Assembly (NCBI GenBank): GCA_035513345.1
Contig: DATKCF010000042.1
Coordinates: 37,673-101,672, forward strand
Source of the DNA: DATKCF01 sp035513345
Lineage (GTDB): Bacteria; Gemmatimonadota; Gemmatimonadetes; Longimicrobiales; RSA9
Direction: 5' to 3'
Length of the DNA: 64,000 nucleotides
Of this stretch, positions 43,705-52,567 are shown one piece after another; the stretch's first letter is position 1, and every line of letters starts with the position of its first letter. Below the pieces are notes generated by a model. It made no database searches and had not been told where the DNA came from. It was given only the letters and a program-made list of their open reading frames with translations. A program made the position numbers and the translations under genes.

Positions 43705-45986
43705 TCAGATTCTGAGAAGGTAGCTCAGCTTGATGAAGAAGCCATCGTCGGCGCGGCGAAGTGCGCCCAGCGAGCTGCGGGTCGCGGAGGCGAGCGTACT
43801 GCCGTACCCGACGAACAGGACGGTTCCGGGGGTCGGCTGGTATGAGAACAGCCAGTCGGCGCGGAACCGGCCTCGGTCGAAGCCGGTCGCACGCGTGCAT
43901 GCGGTCGGACCAGGGTTGCAGAACAGAATCGGCAAGCCGGTCCGGGAGTCATCGTAGAGGTCGTCCTGGCGCTCGGAGTCGTACTCGCCGACGAGCCGGA
44001 CGAAGATAGGCCGGGAGAGCTGATACTCGAGCTTGAGGCGGGGGATCTGGCGCAGCCCGACCGTCGAGCCGTCGGACGTCCGCCGGTAGCTCTGCACGAC
44101 GTAGGTTCCGTTGACACGCATGCGGTCGCTCGGCCGCCACGTCACGCCCGCATTGCCGAGTACGATCCAGGCCGGCGCCCACTCGAAGAAGTTTTCGTCG
44201 CGGCCCGCGGCAACGAACATATTGGCCGAAAAGGTCGAGAACTGTGGCGTGGCGACGGTCAGCATGACGTCGTAGTTCGTGATGCGCTCCGTGCCGACGT
44301 AGGGATCGTGTCCGTGCCCGCGTCGATCCAGTAGTCCGTGTAGAGAGCTTCGGGGTAGCGGAACGATTCGAGCAGGAGCGTGAGCCCGGTTCGCCGCGCA
44401 GGGCGAAGCTGCCACCGAGGTGCAGCTTCTGGTCGTCAGGCTCGGTGCCGGCCACGAAGCGGTCCCAGATCCAGGTGCCGTCGAACGTCAGCGTACCGGT
44501 GAAGCTCTCGAGGAACGCATCGCGTTCGCCATGGAACGTCAGCGATGGGCGGAAGCTCGCGTGCGACGCCGGCCCGGCCGATGAAGCCCGACGCGGCACG
44601 GAACTCGTCGTGCGTTCCCTCGACGATGGATGTGAAGCCGAATCGGCGGCCGCGTCGTGAAGCGTTCAACTCGAAGATCGGTCGCCACGCGGTCGATGTC
44701 GTACCGTTGCCGGTGAAGCTCAAGCCGGACTGTGCGAGGACCGTGTAGATGCCGCCGAAAACGAGCCTGGTGTCCGCTGCCGCGAGGCGGTTGTACGACG
44801 ACCCCTCGATACGGTCGGTGTAGGCGATACCGAGCGTCGAGTTCGCGCCGAGGTCGCGGCGTACGCGCAGAACGTTGAACAGCGCGTTGTCGCCCGATGC
44901 CGACAGGCCGTCATCCTCGACGGCCGTGAGGAAAGCGACATCCGTGTTCGACAGCTTGCCGGTGAACTTGGCGGCCGCTACGGGATCCACGATGCGGCGA
45001 GTGTAGATCAGCTGGTTCGGTGTCGCGAAGTTCTCGCTCGCTTCCAGAAAGAACGGCCGCTTCTCCGCGAAGAACAGGGCCCGGCGAGGGTCGAAGCTCA
45101 GCTGGCCGGCGTCCGATTCGACCTGCGAGAAATCCGGATTGATCGTCCCGTTCATTGTGAGATTCGACGTGATGCCCCACCGAATGTTGACGCCCGGCTC
45201 CGGTGTGCCGGCGTCATAGTCCCAACCGTCGGGCCCGCGTGCGCCATCAGCCCTCGCCGTCAGGACCGGATTGATGTCGAGGACCGGACCACGGCGCATG
45301 TCGCGCAACTGCTCGAGCGTGCCGCTCTGCGCCAGGAACGATGCGCGGTCGCGGCGAGCCGCCGTCCACGTCTGCTGATGGCCCGAGTGCTGAACCTGCC
45401 GAACGATGTTGATGCCCCACGTCTGCTCGGTCTCCGGCTGGTAGCGCAGGCTCGCGAACGGAATGCGGATCTCGACCTCGTAGCCCCAGTCCGTCAGCCT
45501 GCCGCGCGACTCGAAGACGAAGTCCGGATTCAGGTCCTCGGCGGAACCCTCCGTCCAGACACCGTCGGCCTGGACGCCCTACGGATTCACGCCGAACGCG
45601 AGCGCGCGCCGGCGGTCATTGAATGTGTCGAGCAGGATCCTGACGTTATCGTCCGTGTCGATGCGGTCACGGTCCGCCCGCGTCGCGTTCACAACGCCGT
45701 GCGGCTCGAATGCACGAACGCCGAAGTACAGCTCGCGCTCGTTGTACCAGACCAGCACCTCGGTCGAGTCCGCTGCGTCGACGCCATCGATCGGCTGGTA
45801 GTGCGAGAAGCCTGTGAGGATCGCCGCCTCGGCCCATGCCGCCTCGTCGAGGACGCCGTCGATCGTCGCACGGCCCGCGATACGAGGCGCCACGACCGCA
45901 GTGTTCACACGGCCATCGTAGATGTTGAACGGCGCTGGCGGCCCGCCCGGTATGGTACCACTCAGCACAGCGAGTTCCAGCAGCAT
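43705..45986 (-). pseudogene. DUF5916 outer-membrane protein gene, broken by one amber codon and three frame changes
   Basis: Read in pieces this is a full DUF5916 protein. It has an N-terminal carbohydrate-binding family 9-like domain (ATIDGVLDEAAWAEAAILTG, FNDRRRALAFGVNP) and a C-terminal barrel ending in FIKLSYLLRI. An in-frame TAG (45579-45581) replaces the residue expected in GVNPxGVQADG. The frame stays open afterwards to about 44575, where sense moves to a second frame (HASFRPSLTFHGERDAFLES). Near 44395 it returns to the first frame (LLLESFRYPEALYTDYWIDA) and near 44305 it goes to the third (YVGTERITNYDVMLTV), which runs to the stop at 43705. Neighbours on both sides are intact, so this looks like decay rather than general sequence error; three changes in 300 bp could still be a local assembly fault. 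Confidence 0.85.
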
Positions 45987-45993
45987 CGCGGCC

Positions 45994-46287
45994 TCAGCGA
46001 ACTCCGCCCGAGACGTATTTCGCCGGAATCGGGTTGTCAGGCCGCTCCGAGTCCCAGAAGATCGTGATCATCCACCAGCGCTCGCCATCATTGCACAACT
46101 GGTCCCTGGCCTCGCCCACCGGACCCGAGATCACGTCGTGGACCGCCGTGATGATCGCATTCAGAGAGCCTGCGTCGGCCGGCTTCGCGGAACGGACCTG
46201 TTCCTGGGCCGCTGTCGGCGATGCAACGAGGAGTGCGGCGATCAACACCACGACGGCTTGCCGGACCAGTGCGAGCGGGCGTTCCAT
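45994..46287 (-). pseudogene. Internally deleted NTF2-like (SnoaL-like) secreted protein
   Basis: 97 codons: a signal peptide (ALLVASPTAAQEQ), then SLNAIITAVHDVISGPVGEARD joined directly to QLCNDGERWWMITIFWDSER. The first half matches the N-terminus, and the second the C-terminal strand pair, of exported NTF2-like proteins, which are usually about 160-180 residues. About 80-100 residues of the fold seem to be missing in frame, with the join near 46100. The remaining protein cannot form the cone-shaped NTF2 fold. The gene ends 7 bp before the broken DUF5916 gene on the same strand, so both lie in one decaying unit. The deletion is inferred from family memory; no alignment was run. Confidence 0.6.
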
Positions 46288-46456
46288 TCCGATTCGGCTC
46301 CATGTTCCTTGGGAGGAGCCGCAAGCGTAGGTGAGAAAACAGCGGCGCGCAAACGGGCGGGGACGAACGAACCGGAAACGAGGATGGTCGGGGCGCCGCA
46401 CCATTCGTGTCGTTCTCGCCGCCGACACGATTTGCGTCCTCCCGTCGGATGAAAGC

Positions 46457-46485
46457 GAGGGCGACCGTCCTGGACGATCGCCCTC
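46457..46485 (-). terminator. Hairpin after the UspA gene
   Basis: GAGGGCGACCGTCC (46457-46470) pairs with GGACGATCGCCCTC (46472-46485) with one mismatch and a tight loop. It lies about 65 bases beyond the UspA stop in its direction of transcription. On the minus strand GCTTTC follows. The remaining bases of the 264-bp gap (46288-46551) show nothing. Confidence 0.5.
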
Positions 46486-46551
46486 CAGTCCGTCGGACGG
46501 CAGGTACCGCGCGAATCCCCGAACCCGCGGTGACCTTCCGAACGCCGGATG

Positions 46552-47556
46552 CTACTCCATTACAACCGCCGGATTCGTGTCCAACCGCGACGACGTCTTC
46601 GTCCCTCTCGCAGCCGGTGGTCGGTACAGCATCACCGGCATGACCGACCCGCGGAGCACCTTGTCCGCGACACTGCCCAGCGCAAGACGCGTCCAGCCGC
46701 CACGACCATGCGTTGCGATCGCAACCACGTCCACAGCGTTCTCCGCAGCAAACTCCAGAATTGCCGCCGCCGGCGCGACATGGTTTACGATGGCAGTCTC
46801 GACCTCGTGACCTCGCGACCGCAGTCCCGACGCCACTCCGTCCAGGTACGCCTGCGCGTGCTGCTCCTGCTCGACGATCAGCTTCGCCGCGAACCCGTCC
46901 TCCGACATCGGCCCCGGACCCCGTAGAACCGGCACCGGCACCGTGACCCGGACGAGCGTGAACCGCGCACCCGTCAGCGAACCCAGCCATGCCGCCGGTT
47001 CGATGATTCCGTGCGATAGCGTCGACCCGTCCAGCGGAACCAGTATGTGATTGGGGCTCAGTCGCGCTTCGTAGTCCACCTCTGCGTCCGTCGGTCGCAT
47101 CAGAAGCACCGGCACGCCGCTCCGCCGCACCACGCCGTCCGCCACGCTGCCGAGCCACAGCCGGCTCAGGCCGCCCCGGCCATGCGTCGTCATGACGATC
47201 AGGTCCAGCTCCATCTCGCGCGCGTACGTCGCCAGCGCCATCGCCGGAACGCCCTCGAGCAGCTCCGTCCGCACTGTCACACCCGCTCGCTCCGACACCC
47301 GATTCGCCATGCTGTCCAGATACGACCGCTCGTTGTCCCGGATCGCACGGTCCCATTCCGCATCGTACGGCATGAGGATGTCCGGCGAGGCAGGGATCGA
47401 CGGCGGTTCATGGGCCTGGGCGAGATGCACACGGCCACCGGATGCCCGCGCCAGGCCGAGCGCTACAGGCAATGCGTGCTCCGCGAACGTCGATCCATCC
47501 AGCGGCACCATGATTGTCCGGGCCATCGGCACCCATTCCCTTTCAGTCAGCGCCAT
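46552..47556 (-). CDS. Tandem universal stress protein (two UspA domains)
   Basis: About 334 aa. Two UspA domains start at ARTIMVPLDGSTFAEHALPV and SPNHILVPLDGSTLSHGIIE. Each ends with the ATP-binding signature: THGRGGLSRLWLGSVADGVV, then RRSGVPVLL, and THGRGGWTRLALGSVADKVL. Both keep the GxxG(x9)GS pattern, so both should bind ATP. Tandem UspA proteins act in stress and redox or energy limitation responses. Start ATG 47554-47556 has GGAGGTGA five bases upstream. It lies 94 bp downstream of the MerR/B12 regulator on the same strand and could be in its transcript. Confidence 0.9.
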   Translation of the reverse strand: MALTEREWVPMARTIMVPLDGSTFAEHALPVALGLARASGGRVHLAQAHEPPSIPASPDILMPYDAEWDRAIRDNERSYLDSMANRVSERAGVTVRTELLEGVPAMALATYAREMELDLIVMTTHGRGGLSRLWLGSVADGVVRRSGVPVLLMRPTDAEVDYEARLSPNHILVPLDGSTLSHGIIEPAAWLGSLTGARFTLVRVTVPVPVLRGPGPMSEDGFAAKLIVEQEQHAQAYLDGVASGLRSRGHEVETAIVNHVAPAAAILEFAAENAVDVVAIATHGRGGWTRLALGSVADKVLRGSVMPVMLYRPPAARGTKTSSRLDTNPAVVME

Positions 47557-47650
47557 TTCACCTCCGCCAACTTGACTGCCCTCCCACTCCCATGCTGTAG
47601 GGAATCCGCTGATCCGCGGGCGCCATACCACCATAGCCCGCGTTTCTACC

Positions 47651-48616
47651 TCAGCACACCCCCTCCGGCCGGAGTTCCGACAGCGCCGCCCGAAGGTCCG
47701 AAAGCTCCGCAACTTGCCGCGCGCCGATCTCCTCGAGCACAGACGAATAGCTCGCAGCCGCCTGACCGCCCACCAGGATCGTTACCTCCGGCAACATCGA
47801 CCGCAGAACCTTCAATTCCCGCGCGATCCGCGGCTCCCGCGGCGGATATACCAGACTCAGCGCAACCACTGACGCGTTCCGGACCGCCGCCGCCCGCGCA
47901 ATCTCGTCCGCCGGCAAATCCGCCCCGAGATACACCACCCTCCACCCTTCCTCCCCCGCAACCGCCGAACACAGCAACGCGCCCAACTCGTGACGCTGAC
48001 CCGCCAGTGTTGCGATCACGATCGACGGGCCCTCCCGGTTCGGCGTGCCCGACCACAACAGCCACCCCAGAACACGCTGCGTCGCCGATGACGCCAGATG
48101 CTCGTGCGCTACACCGATCTCACCACGGTGCCACGAGTCACCGACCTCGCGCAGCAGCGGCACCGCAACGTGCTCCAGAAACGACGCGCTGCCCAGCCGC
48201 AACGCCGCCTTCACCAGCACCGCGTCCAGATCGCCCGCCTCCAGTCCGCGTACCGCCTCCAACGCAGACAGCAGATGACCCGCCGCTTCGTCGCTCGCCT
48301 CGTCCACCCGCATCCGCTCCGATTCACGCCGATGCGCTGCGTCCTCCTCGACCAGCCTGCCAAGCTCCCCCAACTCCAGCTTCACCAGCTGCCCGATCGA
48401 ACGCCCGGACTCCGTCGCCCGCCGCAACTGGCGCAGATGCTCTACGTCCGCATCCGTGTACAGCCGCTGCCCTGTCTCGGACCGGACCGGCTTCACTACG
48501 CCATATCGATTCTCCCACGCACGCAGCACATCCGGCGTGAGCCCCGTCCGCTGCGCCACGACCCGTATCGGGTGCCTCGCAGCGCCATCATCGGTTGTGG
48601 TTCGGTCAGGTGTCAT
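47651..48616 (-). CDS. MerR-type regulator with B12-binding domain (CarH/LitR-like)
   Basis: 321 aa. A MerR winged helix is at residues about 15-80 (IRVVAQRTGLTPDVLRAWEN, RYGVVKPVRSETGQRLY). A four-helix cobalamin cap follows, carrying WHRGEIGVAHEH, exactly the Wx9EH motif of CarH photoreceptors. The Rossmann B12-binding domain has GQRHELGALL with the axial His of the HxxG motif, SLVYPP and ILVGGQAA. The Glu/Asp usually two residues before the axial His is Gln here. In CarH, adenosylcobalamin assembles the dark repressor tetramer and light breaks it. I start at ATG 48616 because a TTGACA/TACTTT promoter ends six bases upstream; TTG 48640 lies inside that promoter. Divergent from the fasciclin gene. 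Confidence 0.85.
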   Translation of the reverse strand: MTPDRTTTDDGAARHPIRVVAQRTGLTPDVLRAWENRYGVVKPVRSETGQRLYTDADVEHLRQLRRATESGRSIGQLVKLELGELGRLVEEDAAHRRESERMRVDEASDEAAGHLLSALEAVRGLEAGDLDAVLVKAALRLGSASFLEHVAVPLLREVGDSWHRGEIGVAHEHLASSATQRVLGWLLWSGTPNREGPSIVIATLAGQRHELGALLCSAVAGEEGWRVVYLGADLPADEIARAAAVRNASVVALSLVYPPREPRIARELKVLRSMLPEVTILVGGQAAASYSSVLEEIGARQVAELSDLRAALSELRPEGVC

Positions 48617-48622
48617 CGGTAG

Positions 48623-48700
48623 AAAGTAAGTATCGTCCAATGCTTGTCAACCATATGATTTCGACAATCACTTGACAAACACCTTCAGTCTATCCAGATT
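48623..48700. promoter_or_regulatory. Divergent promoter region with inverted TTGACAA sites
   Basis: Minus strand: TTGACA (48645-48650), 16-bp spacer, TACTTT (48623-48628), six bases before the regulator's ATG, so its mRNA may be leaderless. Plus strand: TTGACA (48672-48677), 17-bp spacer, weak CAGATT (48695-48700) toward the fasciclin gene. TTGTCAA (48644-48650) and TTGACAA (48672-48678) are inverted copies, and another GACAA lies at 48663-48667, one helical turn before the second. This arrangement suits autoregulation by the MerR/B12 protein. Confidence 0.55.
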
Positions 48701-48742
48701 TGCTGGACATTGATTGGACGGATCACCAAACCAAACCACGAG

Positions 48743-49252
48743 ATGACGGATATGACCATTTGGCGAGTGCTCGGCGCGGCAGCCATGGCCGCAACACTGC
48801 TGATCCCCGGCAGCCGTGCGAGCGGCCAGGAGATGGGCACGAAGGACATCGTTGACACGGCGGCGGCGGCGGGCGGCTTCACGACGTTGCTGGCGGCGGT
48901 GCGGGCTGCGGGTCTCGAGGAGACACTGCGGAGTGCGGGGCCGTTCACGGTATTCGCGCCGACAGACGCAGCGTTCGCGAAGTTGCCGGCGGGAACGGTG
49001 GAGGCGTTGCTCGGGGACAGGGAGCAACTGGCGGCGATCCTGACGTACCACGTTGTGGCTGGCAGGGTGATGTCGACGGACGTTGTGACGCTGGAGTCAG
49101 CAAGTACGGTGACCGGCGAATCGGTGGACATCCGGACGGTGAACGGCGCGGTGATGATCGACGGAGCGACGGTCGTGAAGGCGGACGTGACGGCGTCGAA
49201 TGGCGTGATCCACGTGGTGGACACGGTGATTCTGCCTGGCACGAAGAAGTAA
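48743..49252 (+). CDS. Secreted fasciclin (FAS1) domain protein
   Basis: 169 aa. A signal peptide ends GSRASGQE. A single FAS1 domain follows with GGFTTLLAAVRAAGLEETLR, the H1 block GPFTVFAPTDAAFAKLP, the ILTYHVVAGRV block and the final SNGVIHVVDTVILP. FAS1 proteins of this size are exported adhesion or stress-related proteins; the ligand is unknown. ATG 48743 and ATG 48752 are both possible starts, neither with a good Shine-Dalgarno. It is divergent from the CarH-like regulator; shared TTGACAA sites make light- or B12-dependent control possible. Confidence 0.88.
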   Translation: MTDMTIWRVLGAAAMAATLLIPGSRASGQEMGTKDIVDTAAAAGGFTTLLAAVRAAGLEETLRSAGPFTVFAPTDAAFAKLPAGTVEALLGDREQLAAILTYHVVAGRVMSTDVVTLESASTVTGESVDIRTVNGAVMIDGATVVKADVTASNGVIHVVDTVILPGTKK

Positions 49253-49414
49253 TGTGTGATGGGCGTGGGGGCGCGTGTGGCCCTCACGCCCGGCTTCGCG
49301 TCTGGTGGCGAGCGCGTTGTCGAGTTTTACTCCGCTGCGCTTGCGAATGGGTTCACGCAGGAGCTATCTCGGCGTGGTGAACCCGCAATCCACGCGAAAC
49401 GGGAGCGTCGAGCA

Positions 49415-50368
49415 TTGCCGATCGTCAAGGCGGCGGTATTACAGGCGGAGACGTGCGCTGACCTCGAGTCCGGCCTGGCGAGGACGGCCGGTCTGATCGA
49501 GGAGGCAGCTTCGCATGGTGCGAAGCTGGTGGCCTTTCCCGAGACATGGATTCCCGGGTATCCGGCATGGCTGGACGTCTGCCGATCCGCGGGGCTGTGG
49601 GACAATCCGGCGGCGAAGCGCGCATATCGCGTGATGGCGGAAAACGCGGTATCGGTTCCGGGGGCGGCGGCGGGCCGGCTGGGAGAGCTGGCGTCGGCGA
49701 ACGGGGTGACGCTCGTGCTGGGAGTGATCGAGCGGGTCGAGTCCGGGCCGGGGCGCGGGACGCTGTACAACGCGCTGCTGACGTTCGGCCCGGACGGCCG
49801 ATTGCTGAACCATCATCGCAAGCTGGTGCCGACGTACACGGAGCGGCTGGTCTGGGGCCCCGGCGATGCGGCGGGCGTTCGTGCGGTGAGCACTCCTGCT
49901 GGCCGTGTGGGAGGTCTGGTCTGCTGGGAGCACTGGATGCCGCTGGCCCGGCAGGCGCTGCACGAATCAGGCGAGGACATCCACGTGGCGGTATGGCCGA
50001 CGGTGAAGGAAATGAATCTGGTCGCCTGCCGCCAGTACGCGTTCGAAGGTCGGTGCTGGGTACTCGCGGTGGGCTCGCTTCAGCGGGCATCGTCGCTGCC
50101 CGACGGACTCGACCCCGATCCGTCGCTGGTGGCGGGGCCGGACGCGTGGGTCGTGCGCGGCGGCAGTGCGATCATCGGGCCGGACGGCGCGGTGGTGGCG
50201 GGACCCGTGTACGATGAACCGACGCTGCTCCTGGTCGATCTCGATCTCGACCGGGTCCGCGAGGAGAGCATGGCGCTCGATGTGGCGGGGCACTACGACC
50301 GTCCGGATTGCTTCCGGCTCGAGCGGGTGCCGGACGGCACGCGTCGCGGGGCCATCTTGCCTCCGTAG
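49415..50368 (+). CDS. Nitrilase / carbon-nitrogen hydrolase
   Basis: About 317 aa, cytosolic. The Glu-Lys-Cys triad is seen in order: Glu in VAFPETWIPGYPAW, Lys in HHRKLVPTYTERLVWG, Cys in GLVCWEHWMPLAR. The CWEH form and HRKxxPTxxERxxWG are typical of true nitrilases and cyanide-type hydrolases, which turn nitriles to acids and ammonia. The frame is open from 49256, but the first 53 residues lack conservation. TTG 49415, with GGGAG nine bases upstream, gives MPIVKAAVLQAE, the normal first strand of the fold. It has normal length from this start. It lies 160 bp after the fasciclin gene with no obvious link. Confidence 0.85.
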   Translation: MPIVKAAVLQAETCADLESGLARTAGLIEEAASHGAKLVAFPETWIPGYPAWLDVCRSAGLWDNPAAKRAYRVMAENAVSVPGAAAGRLGELASANGVTLVLGVIERVESGPGRGTLYNALLTFGPDGRLLNHHRKLVPTYTERLVWGPGDAAGVRAVSTPAGRVGGLVCWEHWMPLARQALHESGEDIHVAVWPTVKEMNLVACRQYAFEGRCWVLAVGSLQRASSLPDGLDPDPSLVAGPDAWVVRGGSAIIGPDGAVVAGPVYDEPTLLLVDLDLDRVREESMALDVAGHYDRPDCFRLERVPDGTRRGAILPP

Positions 50369-50470
50369 GGTGTGCGACACAGCTTGACGTGCATGCGACG
50401 ACTCGCCGCAGCGTACGCGACTCGTCGATTGTCCTCGAGATTACCCGCGCACCTTGACCGACAGCACTGC

Positions 50471-52465
50471 ATGCGACGACTCCACTTCCTGATACTCGCG
50501 GCCGCGACCGTTCCGGGAGCCGCCTGCTATCCGGCGTTGAAGCTGGAGCCCAGTGACGCGAACATCGTGCTTGCGAACCACACGATCGATGCGCCGGACC
50601 CCGGCGCGCGCGGCCCGTTCGCGATCGGCCGGCTGTACTACGGCAGCGGCACAGACCGCAACCGCGCGGAGTACCGCGACTCGGTAACGCTGCGAACGGA
50701 TTCCGTCGATGCATCGAAGTTTGTCAGCCTGGCGGCCGCGGCGCGCAGCCGCAACCCGTACTGGGGCTTCACGACGAAGGGCATGCCGCTGAACGGGCGG
50801 ACGTGGTATCCGCAGGGGGATGGTCCGTTCCCGCTCGTGCTGATGGTGCATGGCAACCACAACCCGAAGGACTTCTCGGACCCGGGGTACGCCTACATCG
50901 GCGAGCTGCTCGCGAGCCGCGGTTTCATCGCCGTCTCCGTCGACATGAACTTCATCAACGGCACGCGCGGCGAGAACGATGCGCGCGGATGGTTCCTGCT
51001 GAAGCATCTCGAGCAGTGGAAGAAGTGGAACGAGATGGCGGGTAATCCGTTCGCCGGCCGCGTCGACATGGAGCGCATCGCGCTGATCGGCCACTCGCGC
51101 GGCGGTGAGGCGGTTGGTCATGCGGCCGCGCTGAACCGCATCGAGCGATACCCCGATGATGCGACCGTGAAGCTCGGTTTCGATTTCAACATCCGTTCGC
51201 TGATCGCGATTGCGCCGGTCGACGGCCAGTACCGCCCGGCGGATCGGCTGGTCCCGGTCGAGAACGTGAACTACATGGTGTTCCACGGCTCGCACGACGG
51301 CGATGTTTCGTCGTTCATGGGGATCCGCCAGTACCAGCGCGTGCAGTTCACTGACGGCAATCCGTACTTCAAGGCGGCCGTGTTCGTGTACCGCGCGAAC
51401 CACGGTCAGTGGAACACGGGATGGGGACCGAACGACAACGGACCACGCAGCGCGCGCATCCTCGACCTGCGCACACTCATGCCGCCAGAGGACCAGCGGC
51501 GGTTCGCCGAGATCTACATCCCCGCCTTCCTCGAAGCGACACTGCGCGATGACAAGCGGTACCTGCCGTTGTTCCGCGATCATCGCGTGGCTGGCGACTG
51601 GCTGCCGAAGACGATGTACATCACGCGCTTCCAGGAGAGCACGTTTCGTCCGGTTGCCGCGTTCGAGGAGGATGTCGATGTGACGACCGGCTCCTCGCCC
51701 GGCGTCCGCATCAGCGGCGACAGCCTTGCAACGTGGCGGGAAGGGTTGCTTCAGCTGCGCACAGCCAACTCGCCCGCAGAGGGCAGCTCGCAGTACAACA
51801 ACGCCGTCACGCTCGGCTGGAACAACCGCATCGCCGGATCCGACACTACCCGGCACGGGCCGCCCGCCGTGTACACGGTTCACCTGCCGCTGGCAATGAC
51901 GGCGGAGCGCGGCATCGGTGAGAACTCGTCGATCCAGTTCCTGCTCATGCCGACCGACGCGATGCCCGGTCCTCGCCGCGATCCGGCAGCGCGTGACACG
52001 ACGCGTGCGGGACAGTCGCCCGCCGACGAACCGGACCGCGACGAACGGACGGATGACGAAGACGATGAGGCGAATGAAAGCGATGATGACGAGAAGCCGC
52101 CGATCGATCTGAGCATCGAGGTGGTCGATGCCGTCGGCCAGAGAGCAAGCCTGCCACTCAGCCGCTACGGTGTGATCAGGCGTCCGCTCGAGACCTGGAT
52201 CCTGCGCCGGCGAGGCATCGAGGAGAACCGCTTCGGCGCGCAGTCGGAACTGGTGCTGCAGACGTACATGCTGCCGCTCGCCGATTTCGTCGCGACGAAC
52301 GTATCCCTCGATCCCCGCCGTCTCACGGAGATCCGGTTCGTGTTCGACCGCGCTGTCGCCGGCACTGTCGTCATCGATGAGATCGGATTCGCGAATCCCG
52401 ATCCGGCGTTCGCCCCGCCAGTGACGCAGCAGGTGCAGCCCGCGGACCGGCCCGTCCGCCGCTGA
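50471..52465 (+). CDS. Alpha/beta-hydrolase lipoprotein
   Basis: About 664 aa. The N-terminus RRLHFLILAAATVPGAAC is a signal with a possible lipobox (GAAC). The catalytic domain has an oxyanion strand VLMVHGNHNPKDF, the nucleophile elbow GHSRGGEA, and candidate acid and base residues in FHGSHDGDVS and RANHGQWN. The pattern resembles chlorophyllase/cutinase-like and PET-hydrolase-like alpha/beta hydrolases. A beta-rich C-terminal part follows after an acidic stretch (about residues 515-545, rich in Asp/Glu). The start ATG 50471 is supported only by the signal sequence; the frame opens at 50372. The substrate is unknown. Confidence 0.75.
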   Translation: MRRLHFLILAAATVPGAACYPALKLEPSDANIVLANHTIDAPDPGARGPFAIGRLYYGSGTDRNRAEYRDSVTLRTDSVDASKFVSLAAAARSRNPYWGFTTKGMPLNGRTWYPQGDGPFPLVLMVHGNHNPKDFSDPGYAYIGELLASRGFIAVSVDMNFINGTRGENDARGWFLLKHLEQWKKWNEMAGNPFAGRVDMERIALIGHSRGGEAVGHAAALNRIERYPDDATVKLGFDFNIRSLIAIAPVDGQYRPADRLVPVENVNYMVFHGSHDGDVSSFMGIRQYQRVQFTDGNPYFKAAVFVYRANHGQWNTGWGPNDNGPRSARILDLRTLMPPEDQRRFAEIYIPAFLEATLRDDKRYLPLFRDHRVAGDWLPKTMYITRFQESTFRPVAAFEEDVDVTTGSSPGVRISGDSLATWREGLLQLRTANSPAEGSSQYNNAVTLGWNNRIAGSDTTRHGPPAVYTVHLPLAMTAERGIGENSSIQFLLMPTDAMPGPRRDPAARDTTRAGQSPADEPDRDERTDDEDDEANESDDDEKPPIDLSIEVVDAVGQRASLPLSRYGVIRRPLETWILRRRGIEENRFGAQSELVLQTYMLPLADFVATNVSLDPRRLTEIRFVFDRAVAGTVVIDEIGFANPDPAFAPPVTQQVQPADRPVRR

Positions 52466-52567
52466 TGGTTCCGGACGACACGTTCAGTCGGCCGGTCGTT
52501 GACGCCGGACGCCGCGGCGTCCAGGTTCCGCCACCCACTGTCCGCTCCCCTATCGCAAAGGACTCAC

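Noticed and set aside
44280..44600. Programmed frameshifting in the DUF5916 gene
   Set aside because: Three changes in mixed directions without slippery heptamers, plus an upstream amber codon, do not fit programmed recoding.
45579..45581. TAG as pyrrolysine or other recoded codon
   Set aside because: The same gene also has frame changes, no pyrrolysine genes are seen, and the family does not need a special residue there.
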